Notes under the pieces: generated by a model | Databases searched by the model: none | The model's input: only the letters and a program-made list of their open reading frames with translations | What the model was told of the DNA's origin: nothing | Made by a program: the position numbers and the translations under genes | Origin: Pseudisothecium myosuroides | Lineage: Eukaryota > Streptophyta > Bryopsida > Hypnales > Lembophyllaceae | Length of the DNA stretch: 64,000 nt | Direction of reading: 5' to 3' | NCBI GenBank assembly: GCA_951799445.1 | Contig: OX637288.1 | Coordinates: 25,833,288-25,897,287, forward strand | Shown: positions 57,232 through 64,000 of the stretch, piece after piece | Position numbering within the stretch: position 1 is the first letter of the stretch | How the letters are laid out: every line of letters starts with the position of its first letter

Positions 57232-57684
57232 GGTAAAAAAATGCATTTTTTGCATAGGAGTGAGTGATATGACTTCTTTGTACGACGGATCACAAGGGTA
57301 TACCCTAAGGTCACCATTGAATATGCAGGAGGAATGAATTGAAGGCTTAACCCCTTAAGGATGTTGCCCACCAAAAGAATTGGCGTATGTTGTCCATATA
57401 TTGAATTTATTTAATCCTCTCAGAACTCTCAAAAATTCCCATAAAATTCTCAGCTGACTAGTAGTATATCTGTGCCTTGGTCTGAAATTTACAGGTTGAA
57501 TGGGACTCATGTGCTACTCAATTTCCCCTTCCGTATACAACTGGGGAGAGCGTATAGAAAACAGCAATGACCTTGAGGAGTTAATGGACAGAATCAGTCT
57601 CACAGTGAGAGATCTGAGTGCGTAACAGCTGAATGTGAAGCTAGTGATCGAAGCAGTAAAGCCTTGCAAACCCTAAATTCGAAC
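57232..57684. other. Intergenic, nothing recognised
   Basis: Short spacer. GCTTAACCCCTTAAGGATG at about 57348 looks like a lone TTAA-family end or chance. Confidence 0.3.
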
Positions 57685-57905
57685 CTTGCATCTGAATAAC
57701 TTGTGCATAAATGGCATTCACGTGCTGGCGATTTCAACGCATTTGTAGAAACAAAGAAATTCTGATCGATCCAAGAATCGCCTTGCACAGTCGCAACAAG
57801 AAGTCTAGATCCACTCAATGATGGCATGACAAGAACTCCGTTATACTTCAGTATCGTAGACGTGCCAACAACCGTGCTCATTCCTGTAATGTAGCTTTTG
57901 CCTAG
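57685..57905 (-). pseudogene. Coding-like exon fragment, unrecognised
   Basis: Minus-strand frame from a good acceptor (TTGTTTTGTTAG, AG at 57907-57906) reads LGKSYITGMSTVVGTSTILK, then VLVMPSLSGSRLLVA, DSWIDQNFF and SYSDAR before a possible GCAAG/GTTCG donor at 57684. The frame stays open to 57600. It looks like genuine protein in an otherwise AT-rich area. No neighbouring exon is evident; it may be an isolated or captured exon. Confidence 0.35.
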
Positions 57906-57909
57906 CTAA

Positions 57910-60042
57910 CAAAACAACAGGGAAAAGAGTATAGGGGGTAAATCCTTTAGGAAAGGTCGATAAGTCTAATGTTTTGTGACTAAAGTCACTTGTTTTGTAT
58001 TATGGACACTTAACTACTTGTTTTTAAGGTTTATTTGATAAGAAAATAAAGAAACCACACTCAATGTCAATTGATCTCAGTCCAACCCCCAATGCTATTT
58101 ATAATAGACTCAAATGTATGCGGTCTCAGTCTTATATAGTATGCTTTGGTTCGTGTCAAATATTCTTGTCAAATTCTCAGGTTTAATCAATTTGTCATGG
58201 ACAATGCATGCGCTATCAACTTAATCAAAATGCCAAGTTATATATTTTAAATACAATAGATTTTTAGGGACAATAGTTCTTTAATTAAATTCTTTTTATA
58301 TTTATCCCGTCTAAACTGTACTAGGATTACTAGCCTAATTGCCATTTTAATATGCCAATATCAAACCAGTAATTCTATTCATTCCGTTTATGCAAGGCAT
58401 GAAGAATTTAGATTTATTCCTGGTTTATTCGATATTCTTGGTGTCAGCCATTTAGCCTTAGCTTTACCAAATCAATTAGTCACGGCCTTGGTTGGAACCG
58501 GGTGTAAATTGATTAGACCGAGAAACACACAAGGACACGGTAAAGACGAACTAGACCTATGACCGTGCATTGTCCAATAGTTCAGACCACTGGTTCCACT
58601 GGCTTGAAGTTTGCCACGACAAAACCAGGAGTCTGCTTGCTTTTTCTCACACAAATATTTAGACTCGATCCAGTTCAGAGGATACTTTGCATTAGACTTC
58701 TGGCAATTCAATTCTAATTGACTGACTCAGTGCTGAGGTGTGCTGACAACTTGATCTATGCTGAGATTTAGTTGCTCGGATTACTCCGGTGGTTATAACA
58801 AGCCCAGTAAAACTTATTAGAGTTGTACAATTAATCAACCAAATTACTCTCAGTCTTATTTCGGCATCTGTTTAGCCAATTTGATCACACAATATTTTTA
58901 TCGTGACTCCACAGATTTAAACATTCAATTGACATCTTATCAAACTCATAAATTGACGCATTCAATTCACAATTGAAGAGAGCTGAGAATTACCAATGAG
59001 ACTCTTTCTGTTAATTAGATTCTTATCGGTTTATAAGCGATTTAATTCTAGTTATTATCCTTTGCAATTAGACTCTAATTCCAATTTACGCAATCATCTA
59101 TTCGAGCACACAAGGCATTCAACAAATCGGCTGTAGTATGCATACAGACAGAACGCAGCTCTCCTGCCGATTAGATCACAAGTTGTACAATAAAATATCT
59201 CATACATTAGTACTTCTCATCCAGCAATTGATACTTGATCATTTAACACAAATTCGTTTATTAGATTTCAAAGACAATTGGAACAATGAAATTCATGATT
59301 TTCTATCCAGAATTAAACAAATCAATACTTCATAGTTTAAATACAATTCATTCACATAATACATCACACATGCTTTAATTCAAACTTAAACCAGTTGTTC
59401 AATTCGGTCTTCAGCCAATTCGTCAGCTTTCTCAGTCGTACAGCTCTAGTCGACTTACTCCACGGTTACAAAGACCAATTATCCTCACAAACACATACAC
59501 ACAGAGACCGAATGGATACTGTTTACTCTGACAATTAGATTTATCACAGTTCGTGTTTTGACTTTGTGCAAATAGATTTCTCACAATTACTCATAATAGT
59601 TCCACACTCAGAAATTCCAATTACTTCACAATTCAATTCTCCACACAACAAGCCGGTAATCACACAGACAATTCAACAATTTTCAATATGTACTAATAGA
59701 ATACTTGACAAGTTTTACAAGCACAGAAGATTTGACAAAACTACACGCTGGGCTCTTCTAACTTTTTAGAGAGAGAGAGAAAAGCAATTAGACATTTGGA
59801 CTTATAGTCCCAAAAAGAAAAACTAGAAGGAGGTAACTCTTCACTTGAAGTGTGCGTCTATCTACTTGACCGGCTTCATATCTTAGCCCATTAGTCCATT
59901 CATATCTATTTGACATCATTTGGCCTTTAATCCAAGATATTTAGCTATTGGTTATTTCATAATGGAAAAGGGACTAATTATCTACCCTATTTACACTTGC
60001 CAAGCCAATTAGACAGAAAAGTTTGAAAAATTGAAAGCTACA
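57910..60042. other. Non-coding flank of the transposon ORF, rich in AATTAGA
   Basis: No ORF of note. The word (A/C)AATTAGA(T/C) or TTAGAC recurs many times, as it does on the other side of the ORF (62880-63980). This suggests both flanks are parts of one large element (LTR/UTR), but I could not align them as LTRs. A GA microsatellite lies at 59769-59781. Confidence 0.35.
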
Positions 60043-60056
60043 TAGCCCCCAACTTA
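60043..60056 (-). other. Candidate polypurine tract
   Basis: On the minus strand, just after the stop of the transposon ORF, AAGTTGGGGGC occurs. Such a tract next to the 3' LTR primes plus-strand synthesis in LTR retrotransposons. Suggestive only, because no LTR is shown. Confidence 0.25.
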
Positions 60057-60074
60057 ACTTGATTGACGTCCTCG

Positions 60075-62849
60075 TCAATCTAAACGCAGTCTCTTGTTGC
60101 GGTTGCGGTCCTCCTGCTCCTTTCGTTTCCTGATCAATTTGTCACATTCCTTCTGCACCACGTCATCCCGCTCCAGCAACTTCTCGTTGTGTTCCCGTTG
60201 ATAGTCCAGCCACTTGTTGATTGCACAAAATTGAGTTGTCGTGAACTCATTGATTAGCGACAAATGGGCTCTGTAAAGAAAGTGGGTAATCGCCATTACT
60301 TCGACTAGTCTCAGCCACCTGGAGCACTGGAAACGAATCTTCAACAGGATGTGGAATTCGGGTCGAGTCCTGTCAAATCGATTCACATCGATGATGACCC
60401 CATGCTCCTCACACATCTGGCGCAAGAAATCGCAAAACACTGCTGCGTGGAAGCACACTGGATCGGTGTGGTTGATGTGCTGCTCATGGAAGGTCTGATA
60501 GGCCTCTGCACACTGGGCTGGGTCGTTAAATTGACCTGGAATCTTGGGCCAATTGTACTCAATCAAATCGATTATTGCAGCTGGGTTCCACTTATGTCTT
60601 TGTGGACATGGACAAAAGTGACCATTTGTCACCATTGCTGCAGGAGGTTCAAATTGCCACTTTGCGGAAATCTGAGAGTATTCTCTATCCCACGGATAAT
60701 CTTCCTCCACTGAGTCACCGTAATCTTCAATTAGCCAGCGAAGTGCCTCCCACGTTGGCATAGGTCGCTCCTTGCCCACGTCTTGAAACATGCGGTAATA
60801 TTGACCCAAAAATATACGGATTAATCGGCTTCCTTGTATCTGCGTTTGGATCTTCAGGTTCGCTGCTGGAATGTACGTCTTGGGTGGCAAGTTGATTAAG
60901 GCGCTAAGCTTTGGATTTGGCATAGTTAGCCGCCCTCTTGCCAATTCGTCCACCGCGCGCTGCAGCTGCTCCGAAGTATGCTGAATGGCAAAGGCATAAT
61001 GACTATTTGTAAATTCTCCCCTTTGAGCCACAACTTCTCTTGCCAGACAACTTGCCAAGACTTCGTGTAGATTTCCCAAATTTCCGGGGTGGGTGATACT
61101 AAAAGAGGACAGCAATTTGCCCATTTCTGTATTCCAACGGAGTCTCAGTCCTGCATCATCTGCGACTCTGGCAATTTGATCCCGGTGATCACCAATTTGA
61201 ATTTTTCGGGGAAGTGTAACACCCAGGTCGACTTGTCTCCTAATCCGTAACTGTTTTTCTAGGTTCATGTAATATAAGAGAGCTCGAGCGCCCACGTCAG
61301 CTATTGGATATAGTAAAACACTCCAATCTTCTAAGGATAAGTCTGCCTGGACTAACATTTCACAAATTAGATTTTGCATATTTTCAAATTGCTCCGCTAA
61401 CTCCCATGCCTCATCAAATTCTTCTTTGCTTAGTACGTGGCCCTTTGTCAAATCGAGAATGCTCAAACATACATCACTCTGCAGCACATAAGCTCAGAAA
61501 AGAGAAAAGGTTGGCGGGTGTTCTCGCTGCTGTTGCCAAAGTGCAGCCTGCAAAGATCTGGTCAACTCGTCCGCCTTTTCCAAATCCTGTTGGAGTTCTT
61601 CATTGGACGTAGACAAGACACGGAGATCATTCTCTAATGATTTGATCTTGGGGGTCGATGCTCCAGAGGGTTATGGCGACTCGTCCTCGCCTATTTGATT
61701 CGGTCGACTCATGGCCACTCGGTAGTCATCTTGGAGTTTGGCGAATTTGACCTGTAATTTGTCCTTCTCCTTGCGGTGGATATTAGCTGACTCCCTCAAC
61801 CCGTTCATCTTCTTTTGATTTTCTGCTTCATGGCGCATCGAGTTAAGCTGTTCTTGTTTGGCCTTGGCAGCTTCATCCTTTGCAGCACGACACACCTTAG
61901 CCAACTCATTCCGTTCGTTGGCGATTTGACTAATTTGGGCATGCAAGGTTGCCTCAGTACCTTTCAACGTTTTGACCTCTGCTTGGTCAATTCGAATCTG
62001 CACCTCCAAAGCCTGAAAATTTTGGAGTAGCGATTGATAACGCAACTCCTGATCTGAGGTTTCCACCGCTTGGCTTGTGGCAGTCGATTTGTGCGATGCT
62101 GGAATAACTTCGCTCGTTCCCGCTTCGTCTTTATGGGCAATTGGTTCTGCAGAGACGACTGGTTCTAGAGGAATGTAGTGAGTCGACACTGGCTTCGCTC
62201 GTCAAGTTGTCGTGCCGAATTGAGCTGCTTGACAAATCGCGGAGATGAGCGTGGCTGAAATCAAGTTGAGTGGATTCCGCTTCTTTTTCGCCTGAAGCTC
62301 CATCTTGATCTGTCGATAGACCACATCGCTCCAGTCGATTTGTTGGCCCTTCTAAGCAGAAAGGCATGCTACTACCGCTGTATCATCCGCATGTTCTGGT
62401 GCTTGGGCTAAAAATAATTGCTGGTTCAAAAACACCATCCACACGGCTAACACATGCGGTTGAATTGAAGTAAGAGTCCAGCCTGAGAATTTCCTTGCTC
62501 CTTCTCCCAAAATGCCAAATAAACCTGTCTTCTAGGGTTGGGTAAGCGCTGGAAGATCAGACAACTTGGTTCCTCCCATCGGCACCTTCAAAACTTGAGA
62601 TACTGTAGTGGGATTCAGTCGCACTGGCATCCCGTGTAGCACTACTTCGTCAATCTCGCCAAATTGACTTGACTCTACAAATTGTTGCACCAAAGACATG
62701 TCGGGATCTGGCCACGCGAAATTGATAAATTCCCAGAGACCTGCCTGCTCTAGGGTTTGTTGCAATGTTTGGTATTGTTGAAGCACGTCTGGTGGCAATT
62801 CGTACAAAGGAACTGAGAGTATTTGCAATTTCTTTGGCTTCCTGCCCAT
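60075..62849 (-). pseudogene. Large transposon-type ORF (plant transposon protein-like plus coiled coil) with five in-frame stops
   Basis: One frame runs 925 codons on the minus strand from ATG 62849 to TGA 60075 without any frameshift. It is cut by TAG 62532-62534, TAG 62352-62354, TGA 62202-62204, TAA 61671-61673 and TGA 61494-61496; sensible protein continues through each. The N-terminal part (about residues 1-220, with EIDEVVLHGMPVRLNPTTVS and VLKVPMGG) resembles the putative plant transposon protein domain carried by some retroelements. A long coiled coil follows (LKGTEATLHAQISQIANERN), then a helical region without a domain I recognise, ending in a basic KRKEQEDRNRNKRLRLD tail. No protease, reverse transcriptase or integrase is visible. 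Possibly a gag-like or accessory ORF of a large LTR element. Confidence 0.65.
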
Positions 62850-64000
62850 CTTGACCTGCCCTCAAGTTGTCTGAAAGTTTCCGTCCATTAGATTTCAATC
62901 AAGACTATAGACTTGGAATTTACCTAATTCTAATTGACTCTTTCCTTCAACTCGACTGTTCTGTGACTAATTATCCTTTACCAACAATTCTTGGCAATTA
63001 GATTTCTTACTCTCTCCATTGATCTATGTTAATTAGACGTAATTGCTCCGTCTTGCGTCAATTGGATAAGGTATCAGACTGCTTCTGTTCTTTTCTTCTT
63101 TCTTGTTCAAAAGAATATATATACAAGTTTTGACAATTAGTTCTTTATTTATCATGTTTTCACTTGACCTTTATAAACTAATAATTAGACCTAAGTCTTT
63201 CAGCCTTGCACAGTCATTTGGTCACAGATTTGCTCATTTTCTCTTCTTTCAATTCGACCATAACAAAAAATGTTCTCACAAGTATTCACTCTGGCAACTT
63301 CCATAGTTGATTAGACTTTCCTATTCAATTGTCTACTTATCTTACACTTGGCTGATTGATTCAAATTCACGTGTATAGTTTATTAGACAAATTCTTAAGA
63401 CAACTTAACTGGCATGACAGAGAAAGAGGAAATTCTATAAGAACAATAGACTTGAAAGGTAGCTATTAGACTACAACACTCAAACAACCCTAAACAAGAA
63501 CAATAGACTTGAAAGGTAGCTATTAGACTACAACACTCTTTTTCTTTTATTATATTCTCTCAGCTTACAATTATACTTCAGAGTTTCAACTTAAGACTAT
63601 TTGAACTGATCATTGACAATTTGAAAACCTATCTATTAGTCTGTAGTTCTCACCTCTTGCAGTGACGACTTGTTTGTAAAATAAGCTTCTTCTTGCTTCA
63701 ACTTGTTTGTATTCTTTAGTTCAGTGCCTATGACGATCAATTTGACACAGAAATATTAGTCAATTTATCAATAATTTCTATGCAGTGTTTGGTTTCACAA
63801 TGAGCTCTCTGGCAATTTGCTACACATAGCCCGACTCAACTTCACCTCTCTAGGACTTAATGATAGTCTTTTCCAATCCTGAACTCCAAGATGATAGTTT
63901 GGCTGCAAAATAACAAAATTTTCATCAATTGGAACTTTGTTATTTGTAATCAATACAGCTTTGAAATTCTTACCCACAGCCACCAGTCAATTCGTTCTTG
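62850..64000. other. 5' flank of the transposon ORF
   Basis: AT-rich with the same AATTAGA words as 57910-60042. A minus-strand frame at 63983-63795 (KNFKAVLITNNKVPIDENF) stays open to near the window edge and may be a further exon or ORF end of the same element. Confidence 0.35.
63439..63538. repeat. 57-bp-period direct repeat
   Basis: A 43-bp block beginning AAGAACAATAGACTTGAAAG occurs twice without a difference (starts 63439 and 63496), separated by 14 bp. Confidence 0.9.

Noticed and set aside
5373..62534. In-frame TAG/TAA reading as Gln might mean a reassigned genetic code with TGA as the only stop (both complete conserved genes end in TGA)
   Set aside because: The conserved TAN, DUF3326 and RUP-like exons contain no TAA or TAG in about 1300 codons, and the second transposon ORF also has in-frame TGA. 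C-to-T decay explains all stops.
63061..63080. GGTATCAGA as a tRNA-Met primer-binding site for the 60-63 kb element
   Set aside because: It lies on the plus strand, whereas the ORF is on the minus strand, and only part of the motif matches.

Overview
This is a stretch of nuclear DNA from a land plant. Three things show this. There is a TANGLED-type division-plane gene, a RUP-type WD40 gene of UV-B signalling and a plant/cyanobacterial DUF3326 gene. All have GT-AG introns, and they sit in very AT-rich DNA packed with miniature transposons. A non-flowering lineage (bryophyte, lycophyte or fern) is my guess; the sequence does not prove it. I saw no tRNA, rRNA or CRISPR.

Layout. 1-2435 (minus): TANGLED-like gene, five exons, 3' end outside the window. 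4864-7590 (minus): dead pogo/Tigger-type transposase, with pogo-like MITEs at 3439-3665 and 10398-10873. 11097-12534 (plus): unrecognised coiled-coil, C-terminally membrane-anchored protein with an in-frame 93-bp duplication. 12720-16281 (minus): complete eight-exon DUF3326 gene, convergent with the previous one. 17-41 kb: no convincing gene, only AT-rich DNA built from several MITE families, minisatellites and LINE-like tails. 41.5-44.7 kb (plus): GC-rich island holding a two-exon RUP-like gene with ACGT elements upstream. 45-57 kb: more MITEs and a CACTA element. 58-64 kb (minus): a large transposon-type reading frame of about 924 codons, interrupted only by five in-frame stops, in flanks of unusual composition.

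The most interesting signal is a family of about 930-bp non-coding elements. They are bounded by TTAA and inverted repeats of the form TTAACCCCTAAAGGACCA. At least ten long copies or fragments and two about 230-bp relatives lie here. One copy is inserted precisely at a TTAA inside another copy, with TTAA on both sides, and related copies keep the empty site. TTAA-specific insertion is the hallmark of the piggyBac superfamily, which is hardly known from land plants. Copies lie inside introns of both the TANGLED-like and the DUF3326 genes.

A second theme is how the transposon ORFs died. Every in-frame stop is one C-to-T change from a Gln or Arg codon (CAG>TAG, CAA>TAA, CGA>TGA), as expected from deamination of methylated cytosines.
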